From: Fermentimonas sp. | GTDB taxonomy: Bacteria; Bacteroidota; Bacteroidia; Bacteroidales; Dysgonomonadaceae | NCBI GenBank assembly: GCA_028709385.1 | Contig: JAQVXD010000002.1 | Coordinates: 1-43,720, forward strand | Reading direction: 5' to 3' | DNA length: 43,720 nucleotides | Part shown: positions 26,936 through 34,753 of the stretch, piece by piece | Position numbering within the stretch: position 1 is the stretch's first letter | How the letters are laid out: the number at the start of each line of letters is the position of its first letter | Notes under the pieces: model-generated | Told to the model about the DNA's origin: nothing | Databases searched by the model: none | The model's input: only the letters and a program-made list of their open reading frames with translations | Position numbers and translations under genes: made by a program

Positions 26936-27769
26936 ATGATGTTATCAAAACTCAGACTAACATTGCTTTTATTATGTACAGCTCTTACTATAAAAGGGCA
27001 GGAAGCATTGCTTTCAGGTATAGTAACAGACAAGAACAAAGAGTCGCTCATAGGAGTGAATGTTGTGCAAAAAGGGACTACAAAAGGAACAGTAACCAAC
27101 TACGACGGTGAGTTCTCTTTTGATGCTGACCCAAACTCTACAATTGTTTTTTCATACATTGGCTTTGTTGAACAAGAAGTAGTGTGGGATGGATCAAGTG
27201 TTTTAAATATAACACTTCAAGAGGATTCTGAACTACTTGATGAAGTTGTAGTCATTGGTTACGGATCTACTAGAAAAGATGATTTGTCTATGGCCGTTTC
27301 AACTGTAAAGATTGATGCAAACATGAAAAGCCGCACTTCAAACTTTTCTACAATGATGCAAGGTGCAATTCCTGGACTGACTATTCAGGCAAATGGCGGA
27401 GACCCGCTTGCTTCTGCTTCACTGACTATTCGTGGTAAAGGATCAAGAGAAAATGACAAAGTTCTTTTTGTTGTTGACGGAGTACCGGGTGCACCATTTA
27501 ACATGGAGGATGTAGAATAAATCTCTGTCCTAAAGGATGCTGCCTCAGCCTCAATCTATGGAGCTTCAGTAGGTTCGGGAGGTGTAATTATTGTTACAAC
27601 AAAACAGGCTCAGGCAGGAAAGGTTAAAGTGGATTTTAATCTCTCTACAGGTTTAAAACAGGTATGGAATCTGCCCGGTACAACAACATCGGAAGAATAT
27701 CATGTTTTCCCAATCCCACAGGTAGATATTTCAAAGAGTAAAGTTCTGGAACAAAATCAAGGCTACTAA
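26936..27769 (+). pseudogene. SusC N-terminus fused to SusD C-terminus by deletion, with a nonsense codon
   Basis: The frame begins with a signal peptide (LRLTLLLLCTALTIKGQ), a carboxypeptidase-like domain (LSGIVTDKNKESLIGVNV) and a SusC plug (LLDEVVVIGYGSTRKDD, SLTIRGKGSRENDKVLFVVDG). TAA at 27518-27520 interrupts EDVE-stop-ISVLKDAASASIYGA, where SusC proteins usually have Ser (TCA to TAA). The same frame then runs on to TTKQAQAGKVKVDFNLSTG and TTTSEEY. At about 27700 it changes directly to HVFPIPQVDISKSKVLEQNQGY, which is the typical last stretch of a SusD protein, ending at 27767. The whole barrel of SusC and nearly all of SusD are missing, a deletion of roughly 4 kb. It cannot make a working transporter. 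Confidence 0.85.
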
Positions 27770-27821
27770 ACAGAAATAAATTTTTAAAACAGATTGCCTC
27801 CCGGCTTTTAAATGAATAAAT

Positions 27822-28097
27822 ATGATAAAACTTAATATTTCCACATTATTATATGCTGTAATATTAATCACAACACTTACATCATGCAAAACAGAGGTTG
27901 AAGAGACCACTGTAAAATTAATTGCTCACAGAGGCGGTGTGGTTAATGATTCAATTCAGGAAAACAGCCGGGAAGCAATTATTAATGCTGCTGAAAGAGG
28001 ATATTGGGCAGTTGAGCTTGATATGCGTATGACAGCCGACTCTGTCCTCATTGCTCATCATGACAGGAACCTTAAAAGACATATATTTTTGAAGTAA
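27822..28097 (+). pseudogene. Truncated glycerophosphodiester phosphodiesterase (GDPD), N-terminal fragment
   Basis: 91 codons: a lipoprotein-type signal (AVILITTLTSC, Cys22) followed by the first third of a GDPD barrel. Visible are LIAHRGG with the first catalytic His-Arg, QENS with Glu-Asn, and VELDMRMTADSVLIAHHD with the acidic calcium ligands and second His. A full GDPD has about 240 more residues and further catalytic positions; here the sequence ends RNLKRHIFLK-stop. The following gene starts 14 bases later, so the 3' part has been deleted. It lies 52 bases after the SusC-SusD remnant and was probably part of the same former operon. A functional product is unlikely. Confidence 0.75.
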
Positions 28098-28111
28098 ATA
28101 AATAAACATAT

Positions 28112-30046
28112 ATGAAGCGTCTAATCCTTTTTGTCATTTTTATTATACTAAATCTGCCGGGCATTAATTTAATTATCGCTCAGGAAGTAAAAATTCATTC
28201 GCACAACGATTACTATCAGGTTGCTCCCTTTTATCAGGCTTACGCTCAAAAAGTATTCTCTATAGAGGTTGATGTTTTCTATAAAGACTCTCTGCTTTTA
28301 GTTGGACATGATTGGGAAGAGCTGAAAAAAGGTCTTACAATAGAGGAGCTGTACATAAATCCAATTGTTGATGTATTTAACAGAAATGGTGGGAGAATCT
28401 GGAAAGATTCAAATAAAAAACTGACTTTATTGGTGGATCTCAAAACAGAATATGAACCTGCGCTTAACAGATTAGTTTCTATACTTAACCGATATCCTGA
28501 AATATTTGGCAACAAAGATGGTGACAGCTGGGTAAGAGTGGTTGTGTCAGGCAATATGCCTCAACCAGAAAAATTTAATGATTACCCTTCTTATATATAC
28601 TTCGATGGCAGGTTAAATACCGAATATAATGATGACCAGCGTCAAAGATTAGCAATGGTAAGCGCTTCATTCAGAGATTTTTCCCGATGGAACGGCAAAG
28701 GGGCTCTTATTGCAGGCGATAAAGTAAAAATAGAAAAAGTAATTACTGAAGCCCGAAGGATGAATCTCCCGATCAGATTCTGGGGTTCTCCCGATGGCGT
28801 AACCGCATGGAATACACTGCATAAAATGGGTGTTGATATTATCAATACAGACAGGGTTGAGGCCTGTTCAGACTTCTTTAATAATTATGAAGAAAAAGTA
28901 TACTCAATTACTCAGAATGAATTGGGTGACAGCGAAGTTGTAAATACAGACCGTCTTGATAAAATAACTTCAGGGTTTAGGGGTTTCGACAAAAATGAGA
29001 TTCAGTTAACCAAAAATATAGAAATTTATCAGCCGACTTATTTAAATGACGGTGAAGAGAAAACAGTCAAAAACGTAATACTTCTGATTGGTGACGGAAT
29101 GGGGATGAACCATATTACTGCCGCTGAAGCAGTTAATAAAGGTCTCACGATGTTGAACATAAATCATATCGGTCTTCATCAGAGTATCGCTTTAGACAGT
29201 TACACTTCAGACTCCGCTGCAAGCGGAAGTTCTAATGCTACAGGCAAACCTCATAAAAACAGGTACATCGCGACTGATACACTTTTTAATGCGATCCCTT
29301 CAATTACAGATTATGCATTTAATAGAGGGATGGGAACAGGCGTGGTAACTACCGGCAATATTGCTGATGCTACTCCTGCAGCATTTTACGGTCATAGTGC
29401 CGAAAGAGACAGCGCTGATGCTATAACAAGGTTCTTGCTTGATGGTAAGCTTGATATTGTTATCGGCGGCGGAACAGATGTTTTCACAAAAAGAGAGGAT
29501 GGATTATCTTTGAAAGATTTTGAAAAGGTATATAATTTCACATCTGACATTAACAAAATAGAAAGTAGCAAGACTCCTCTTTTATGTATAGATGATAAAC
29601 TGGATCCTGCTGTTACTGAGGAGAGCTTAGGTATGCTTGCATTTGTTACCAAGGGTGCAATTCATCATCTTTCACAAAAAAATGATAATGGTTTCTTTTT
29701 GATGGTTGAAGGAGCCAAAATTGATTATGCCGGACACGCCAACTCATTAAGTGGCACCATCAGTGAAATGCTGAGCTTTGACATGGCAGTAGCTGAAGCA
29801 TTGAAATTTGCTGATGAAAATGGAGAAACATTGGTAATAGTTACTTCAGATCATGAAACAGGCGGCCTAATACTGGTAGACGGGGATGACAAAAAAGGTG
29901 AAATAACTGCAAGATTTACTACTGACGACCACACACCTTCATTTCTGGGAGTATTTGCTTATGGTCCCGGTGCACAACACTTTACTGGTTTTTATCCCAA
30001 TTATGAAATCGCAAATAAAATAATAAGTATACTGAATTTAAAATAG
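28112..30046 (+). CDS. Two-domain exported phosphodiesterase (GDPD/PI-PLC-like)-alkaline phosphatase fusion
   Basis: A 644-residue protein with a signal peptide (LILFVIFIILNLPGINLIIAQ). Residues about 27-250 form a GDPD/PI-PLC-like phosphodiesterase barrel: HSHNDY (His29, His31), IEVDVF (Glu52, Asp54), VGHDWEEL (His66), RFWGSPDG and DIINTDR near the domain end. From about residue 320 follows an alkaline phosphatase domain: NVILLIGDGMGM metal motif, SDSAASGSS with the nucleophile Ser near 367, GHANS and TSDHETGG with zinc ligands. Together the domains could cut a phosphodiester and then remove phosphate from the product. Both active sites look complete. It directly follows the GDPD fragment and precedes GH43 and sulfatase genes, so it may strip phosphate from phosphodiester-linked glycans or lipid headgroups; the substrate is inferred only. 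Confidence 0.85.
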   Translation: MKRLILFVIFIILNLPGINLIIAQEVKIHSHNDYYQVAPFYQAYAQKVFSIEVDVFYKDSLLLVGHDWEELKKGLTIEELYINPIVDVFNRNGGRIWKDSNKKLTLLVDLKTEYEPALNRLVSILNRYPEIFGNKDGDSWVRVVVSGNMPQPEKFNDYPSYIYFDGRLNTEYNDDQRQRLAMVSASFRDFSRWNGKGALIAGDKVKIEKVITEARRMNLPIRFWGSPDGVTAWNTLHKMGVDIINTDRVEACSDFFNNYEEKVYSITQNELGDSEVVNTDRLDKITSGFRGFDKNEIQLTKNIEIYQPTYLNDGEEKTVKNVILLIGDGMGMNHITAAEAVNKGLTMLNINHIGLHQSIALDSYTSDSAASGSSNATGKPHKNRYIATDTLFNAIPSITDYAFNRGMGTGVVTTGNIADATPAAFYGHSAERDSADAITRFLLDGKLDIVIGGGTDVFTKREDGLSLKDFEKVYNFTSDINKIESSKTPLLCIDDKLDPAVTEESLGMLAFVTKGAIHHLSQKNDNGFFLMVEGAKIDYAGHANSLSGTISEMLSFDMAVAEALKFADENGETLVIVTSDHETGGLILVDGDDKKGEITARFTTDDHTPSFLGVFAYGPGAQHFTGFYPNYEIANKIISILNLK

Positions 30047-30138
30047 CAGATTTCACACTAAATAAAAACATTTTGCTTCTTTAAGATAAAAATTGTTTCT
30101 TTGAAGGCCCGATTTACACAATCATTAAAATCAAAGAA

Positions 30139-31131
30139 ATGAAAAATTATCTACTCGTACTTACTTTTGCAGTTTTACTGTTTTCGTGCAATTCAATCAA
30201 AAATCAAAATCAGTCCAACGAGGTTCAATACTCCTCAAACCCGGTTCTGGATGGTTGGTACGCCGATCCGGAAGGAATTATTTATGGAGACACCTACTGG
30301 ATTTTTCCTACATATTCTGACTATTACGAAAATCAGATTTTCTTTAATGCTTTTTCATCACCAGACCTTGTAAACTGGACTAAACACGAAAACATTCTCG
30401 ATTCGTCTGAGGTGAAATGGGCACATAAGGCAATGTGGGCACCCGGTGTTATTGAAAAGGATGGTAAATACTACTTTTTCTTTGCAGCAAATGACATTCA
30501 GAGCAATGATGAAATTGGAGGAATTGGTGTTGCTGTAAGCGACAAACCTGAAGGCCCTTATAAAGACCTGTTGGGTAAACCTCTTATTGACAAAATTGTA
30601 AACGGAGCTCAGCCTATCGATCAGTTTGTATTTAAAGAAAACGACAGCACATACTATATGTATTACGGTGGCTGGAGGCATTGTAATGTTGTTCTGCTCA
30701 AAAATGACTTCACAGGAATCAGGCCATTCCCTGATGGAGAGCTTTACAAAGAGGTTACTCCTGAAGGTTATACAGAAGGACCGTTTATGTTCAAAAAAGA
30801 TGGCAAATATTACTTCATGTGGTCTGAAGGCGGCTGGGGCGGTCCAAACTATAAAGTAGCATACGCTATCACTGACAACCCTCTCGGACCTTTTGAACGT
30901 ATTGATACAATTCTGGAACAAGATCCTGAAGTTGCAACAGGTGCCGGCCACCATTCAGTTTTCCACAACAAAAGAACTGATGACTGGTACATTATTTATC
31001 ATCGCAGACCCCTTGAAGAGACTCATCATAATCATCGTGCAACAAGTATTGATATTATGGAGTTTGACGAGAATGGTTTTATTAAACCTGTTAAAATGAC
31101 TTTCAAAGGTGTTGCTGCTAATCCATTGTAG
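30139..31131 (+). CDS. GH43-family glycoside hydrolase lipoprotein
   Basis: A 330-residue lipoprotein (lipobox VLLFSC, Cys17) made up almost entirely of a five-bladed beta-propeller. The three GH43 acidic residues are visible: Asp43 in DGWYADPEG (base), Asp161 in AQPIDQFVF (pKa modulator) and Glu213 in YTEGPFMFKK (acid). GH43 enzymes are inverting and usually act on alpha-L-arabinofuranosides, beta-xylosides or, in some subfamilies, galactan-type linkages. There is no C-terminal binding module. It starts 92 bases after the phosphatase fusion and 29 bases before the sulfatase gene, so it likely works with them on a sulfated or phosphorylated plant- or algal-type glycan. Linkage specificity cannot be read from sequence here. 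Confidence 0.9.
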   Translation: MKNYLLVLTFAVLLFSCNSIKNQNQSNEVQYSSNPVLDGWYADPEGIIYGDTYWIFPTYSDYYENQIFFNAFSSPDLVNWTKHENILDSSEVKWAHKAMWAPGVIEKDGKYYFFFAANDIQSNDEIGGIGVAVSDKPEGPYKDLLGKPLIDKIVNGAQPIDQFVFKENDSTYYMYYGGWRHCNVVLLKNDFTGIRPFPDGELYKEVTPEGYTEGPFMFKKDGKYYFMWSEGGWGGPNYKVAYAITDNPLGPFERIDTILEQDPEVATGAGHHSVFHNKRTDDWYIIYHRRPLEETHHNHRATSIDIMEFDENGFIKPVKMTFKGVAANPL

Positions 31132-31160
31132 GTATTGATCATAATAATGAAAATACTCGG

Positions 31161-32609
31161 ATGAAAAATAAAATAAAAGCCGGTTTATTCGGTACAGCTT
31201 TATCTACATCTATAACCTTTCTACAAGCAAAACAGCCTGTATTTAATGAAAACAGTAAAGTCAAGACTCTTCCAAATATTGTTTTGATTCATCTTGATGA
31301 TATGGGTTATGGTGACCTTTCGCTTACAGGTGCCGTTGGGTATAAAACACCTAATATAGACAGGTTAGCAAACAACGGACTGTTTTTCACTCAGTATTAC
31401 TCACCACAGGCTGTTTCAAGTGCTTCACGGGCAGGATTACTAACAGGGTGTTACCCCAATCGCATAGGATTTTCAGGTGCATTGGGACCTGAAGCAACTA
31501 TAGGAATTTCAGATAACGAGATGACTATAGCCGAATTGCTAAAGCAAAAAGGATACGCAACTGCAGCTTATGGCAAGTGGCATTTAGGGATGCAAAAGCA
31601 ATTTCTCCCAACTAGCAAAGGCTTTGATGAATTTTATGGCATACCCTATTCTAATGATATGTGGCCTAATCATCCAACTGGCTCATATCCCGATTTGCCA
31701 TATTTCAAGAATGAGAAAATTATTAATCCTGCAGTTTCTCCTGCAGATCAGGAGCAGTTTACTACAGATTTTACCCTTCATACCATCAATTTCATAAAAG
31801 AAAACAGGAACAGCCCTTTCTTTATATATCTGGCTCACCCGATGCCTCACGTTCCGCTTTATGTGTCAGATAAATTCAAAGGTAAATCAGGTCGGGGCCT
31901 TTATGGCGATGTGATGATGGAAATTGACTGGGGTGTGGGAGAAATAATAAAGCATCTTGAACAGAACAACCTGATTGAAAACACATTAGTTATTTTTACT
32001 TCAGACAACGGCCCATGGATAAATTATGGAAACCATGCAGGCAGTACAGGTGGATTGAGAGAAGGAAAAGGGACAACATTTGAAGGTGGTCAGCGTGTAA
32101 CCTGTATCGTTATGTGGAAAGGGGTTATACCGGAAGGCAGTATAAGCAACAGTCTTGTTTCCGCAATTGATATTTTGCCAACCTTAGCAGAAATCACAAA
32201 TGCCACGCTTCCTGACAACAAAATCGATGGAATAAGTTTTCTTCCAATCCTTAATGGCGATTTAGAGGCAAAGCCACGTGAGAACTTTTTGTATTACTAC
32301 CGGCAAAATAGTCTGCAGGCTGTAAGACATCGCAACTGGAAACTTGTTTTCCCTCATCCCGGAAGAACTTATGAAAACTTCCAACCCGGAATTGACGGTA
32401 AACCGGGACAAGTTGACGAAAACTTTAATCACACAGGCGGTCTGTATGACTTACGAAGAGATCCGGGCGAAAGATACGATGTATCAGAATCTCATCCTGA
32501 TATTGTAGAAAAACTAACTCAAATAGCCAACGAAGCTCGCTCTGATCTTGGAGATGATTTAACCGGCAGCAAAGGCTCGGGAAGAAGAGAACCGGGCAGG
32601 GCAAATTAA
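31161..32609 (+). CDS. Family S1 sulfatase, serine-type formylglycine motif
   Basis: A 482-residue sulfatase. The N-terminus is weakly hydrophobic (AGLFGTALSTSITFLQAKQ) and probably an export signal. The S1 hallmark is SSASRAGLLTG, where Ser86 would be converted to formylglycine; because it is Ser, not Cys, maturation needs an anaerobic radical-SAM enzyme (anSME). Asp46-Asp47 in IHLDDMGYGD and FTSDNGPW bind calcium, and AAYGKWHLG holds substrate-side Lys and His. The C-terminal sub-domain is complete. It removes sulfate esters from a glycan or aryl sulfate outside the cytoplasm. It follows the GH43 gene by 29 bases and ends the operon; a hairpin about 150 bases downstream is the likely terminator. 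No anSME gene lies in this window. Confidence 0.9.
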   Translation: MKNKIKAGLFGTALSTSITFLQAKQPVFNENSKVKTLPNIVLIHLDDMGYGDLSLTGAVGYKTPNIDRLANNGLFFTQYYSPQAVSSASRAGLLTGCYPNRIGFSGALGPEATIGISDNEMTIAELLKQKGYATAAYGKWHLGMQKQFLPTSKGFDEFYGIPYSNDMWPNHPTGSYPDLPYFKNEKIINPAVSPADQEQFTTDFTLHTINFIKENRNSPFFIYLAHPMPHVPLYVSDKFKGKSGRGLYGDVMMEIDWGVGEIIKHLEQNNLIENTLVIFTSDNGPWINYGNHAGSTGGLREGKGTTFEGGQRVTCIVMWKGVIPEGSISNSLVSAIDILPTLAEITNATLPDNKIDGISFLPILNGDLEAKPRENFLYYYRQNSLQAVRHRNWKLVFPHPGRTYENFQPGIDGKPGQVDENFNHTGGLYDLRRDPGERYDVSESHPDIVEKLTQIANEARSDLGDDLTGSKGSGRREPGRAN

Positions 32610-32757
32610 TATTATTACAAGCTGAAAGCTATAATATAACCACTGAGTATAAGAATGTAAAAGATAGCAAGAAGGCTGATCATCAGGTTCTATATAGGGT
32701 TCACAATTTAGAGTTTCTGTTTTTCTCAATTAATTTTAAAAACAATATTTCAAAAAG

Positions 32758-32793
32758 ACCATTATCCGGTAATATACGGATAATGGTTTTTTT
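32758..32793. terminator. Bidirectional hairpin terminator between convergent genes
   Basis: ACCATTATCCG (32758-32768) pairs perfectly with CGGATAATGGT (32777-32787) over an 8-base loop, followed by seven T. An A-rich run before the stem gives a T run on the other strand as well. It separates the sulfatase operon from the convergent DUF4091 gene. Confidence 0.85.
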
Positions 32794-32838
32794 ACTTAAA
32801 AATATTATTTTTGATGAACATAACTATAACATCGCTCT

Positions 32839-32890
32839 TATCAACTATGTAAAATTACAGTGTTGATATGAGGATGATACATAGTTGATA
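32839..32890. repeat. 13-bp perfect inverted repeat with 26-base spacer
   Basis: TATCAACTATGTA (32839-32851) is inverted at 32878-32890. It lies immediately after the stop codon of the DUF4091 gene on the - strand and could form a long-loop hairpin in its 3' end. There is no T run, so it is not a standard terminator. Confidence 0.6.
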
Positions 32891-32895
32891 CTATA

Positions 32896-34698
32896 TTAAT
32901 TCGAGTAAAGTATGTCTGAAGTTACATTCAAAAGTTTCTTAGCATCGTTTAAACGCTCATTCCAGTCATCTGAAGGTTGCAATGTATTGAAGTATGTGAT
33001 TGTCTCTTCAAGCTCATTTAGTTTAGCTAAAGATTCAGTCGTGTTTTCTTCACTATATTTTTTACGTAATATCCTGATCTTTTCGGCATCCTGAATACCT
33101 TCAATAAGTCGTTCAAAACGGATTGAGCTGCGTGCATCAGGGTAAACGATATAAGTATCACCAGCCGGCCAGGTTCTGTAGCGTGAGTCGGTAAGCGGGT
33201 TTTCAACCCATGAATTGTAAGACCAGCGTAACATCCCGTCAAAATCTCCGGCTACGGATCGCCATGCAGAGTAAACTGCTTCTGCGGGCTCAGAGAATGT
33301 GAATGTATTTGCAAATGGATCTGCGCAACAGATGTACCATGTTGTGATTAATCCATTTTCTCTTCTGGATTTTATATCCTCTAAATCTACAACACTTCCT
33401 GCCCCAACACTGATATCTTTAATTCCGGGATACTCTTTATAGCTTTTATGATTATCAGCAAGTGAAATACCCAGCTCAGGTGCTGCCACACTTAACACTT
33501 TCAATGCAGCCTGCATATCAGCCGGTGAACGCTCATCCATTGCTATATTTGTTATTTCGAGCCATCCCTTAGCTTTCAAATGCTGAGTGAAATCTTTCAG
33601 AAAAACACTCCAGAACTCGGCATATTCTTCAGACTGAGCCTTCAGTTCAAGGGTAACCAGCTCCTTCTTTTCCATATCATTGTAATGAACCTGGTTGTTC
33701 CATGTCAGCAATGAGTAGCAGTTGATCATATCATCTATTCCCAGATCCATCATAAACTCAACCCATTTGTCGAAAATTGAATAGTCGAAACTCCACGACT
33801 GATCTGCGTTTTTGGTCCATATAATCATATCGGCATAAGCATCGAACGACTGATTATTCCACGGATCTTTGTTCAGGGTAGCAGTAATAACTTTCTGACC
33901 TGCATCTGCAAGCATTTTCATAAGAGGCCTCATCTTCTCGAAATGAGCATCACTCCACATCTCAAGATTATGCACCCGGGCTACTGCGGAGGGATGTTGC
34001 CACAGATCGAGGTGATAAACCCATTCCGACGGTTCGGGCAGCAGCTGATCAACTACATCAACCTCAATCTCGAAATCCTCAACAAAATCTCTTTCTGCAT
34101 AAAGGTTAAGCTTTCCCTTATAACTACCGGCAACTGCATCAGCCGGAATATCAATTGTTATCCATACAGGTCTTACCGTATTTGCCTCTATATTGAAATT
34201 ATCAAGATTATCAAGCATATCTGCCGAAAGAGATGCAGCATAATCTTCCGGTTTGCGGTGTCCGCAACCATCGGCAAATTCATCAGTCATGACATATCTT
34301 ACGAATCTTGCCTGAGCGACTGATGAAGGTATTGAACCTGTATCAGAGACAAAATCATCAAATTCCAATTCTACCTGATCTACATCAGAGGCAGTCCACA
34401 GTAACATTTGTGCAGATACTTTTTCACCTTTCCATCCGGTGACTTTTTCGCTCTTTATTATTTCTACTTCAGGAGCTACAGATTTAGGAGCTCTTATATC
34501 GATAGTGATAAAAGAGGCTTGCAAACCGTCAGGAACATTTGACCAATCGGATAATGTGTCGTTAGTCGGGTCGGCCATCTCTTCGAATGTTATAAACTCT
34601 TTTTCAGGTCTCTTGCTGTCACACGAGATAAAAGCTGTAATTGCTATTCCAAGAACCGTAAACAGCATAATTGATGTTGTGATAGATTTAAAACTCAT
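32896..34698 (-). CDS. DUF4091-type glycoside-hydrolase-like lipoprotein
   Basis: A 600-residue lipoprotein (signal LFTVLGIAITAFISC, lipobox near Cys26). An N-terminal beta-sandwich (about residues 30-215, including TVRPVWITIDIPADAVAGSY) precedes a TIM-barrel-like region with YHLDLWQHP, DLGIDDMINCYS and the conserved NIAMDERSPADMQAAL segment. A C-terminal stretch (GMLRWSYNSWVENPLTDSR, then SIRFERLIEGIQDAEKIRILRK) is the signature of DUF4091 proteins, which carry a predicted glycosidase fold. The real activity of this group is mostly unproven. It follows the GH43 gene by 55 bases on the same strand, so the two likely form an operon for a common glycan. Confidence 0.7.
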   Translation of the reverse strand: MSFKSITTSIMLFTVLGIAITAFISCDSKRPEKEFITFEEMADPTNDTLSDWSNVPDGLQASFITIDIRAPKSVAPEVEIIKSEKVTGWKGEKVSAQMLLWTASDVDQVELEFDDFVSDTGSIPSSVAQARFVRYVMTDEFADGCGHRKPEDYAASLSADMLDNLDNFNIEANTVRPVWITIDIPADAVAGSYKGKLNLYAERDFVEDFEIEVDVVDQLLPEPSEWVYHLDLWQHPSAVARVHNLEMWSDAHFEKMRPLMKMLADAGQKVITATLNKDPWNNQSFDAYADMIIWTKNADQSWSFDYSIFDKWVEFMMDLGIDDMINCYSLLTWNNQVHYNDMEKKELVTLELKAQSEEYAEFWSVFLKDFTQHLKAKGWLEITNIAMDERSPADMQAALKVLSVAAPELGISLADNHKSYKEYPGIKDISVGAGSVVDLEDIKSRRENGLITTWYICCADPFANTFTFSEPAEAVYSAWRSVAGDFDGMLRWSYNSWVENPLTDSRYRTWPAGDTYIVYPDARSSIRFERLIEGIQDAEKIRILRKKYSEENTTESLAKLNELEETITYFNTLQPSDDWNERLNDAKKLLNVTSDILYSN

Positions 34699-34753
34699 AA
34701 TTTATTTAATTTGTATTTTTAATAAGCAGTTGCTATTTATGACAAAAATACTA

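Noticed and set aside
30358..30954. Open frame of 198 codons on the - strand
   Set aside because: It lies wholly within the GH43 gene, is rich in Cys and Phe as complement frames are, and has no domain or start context.
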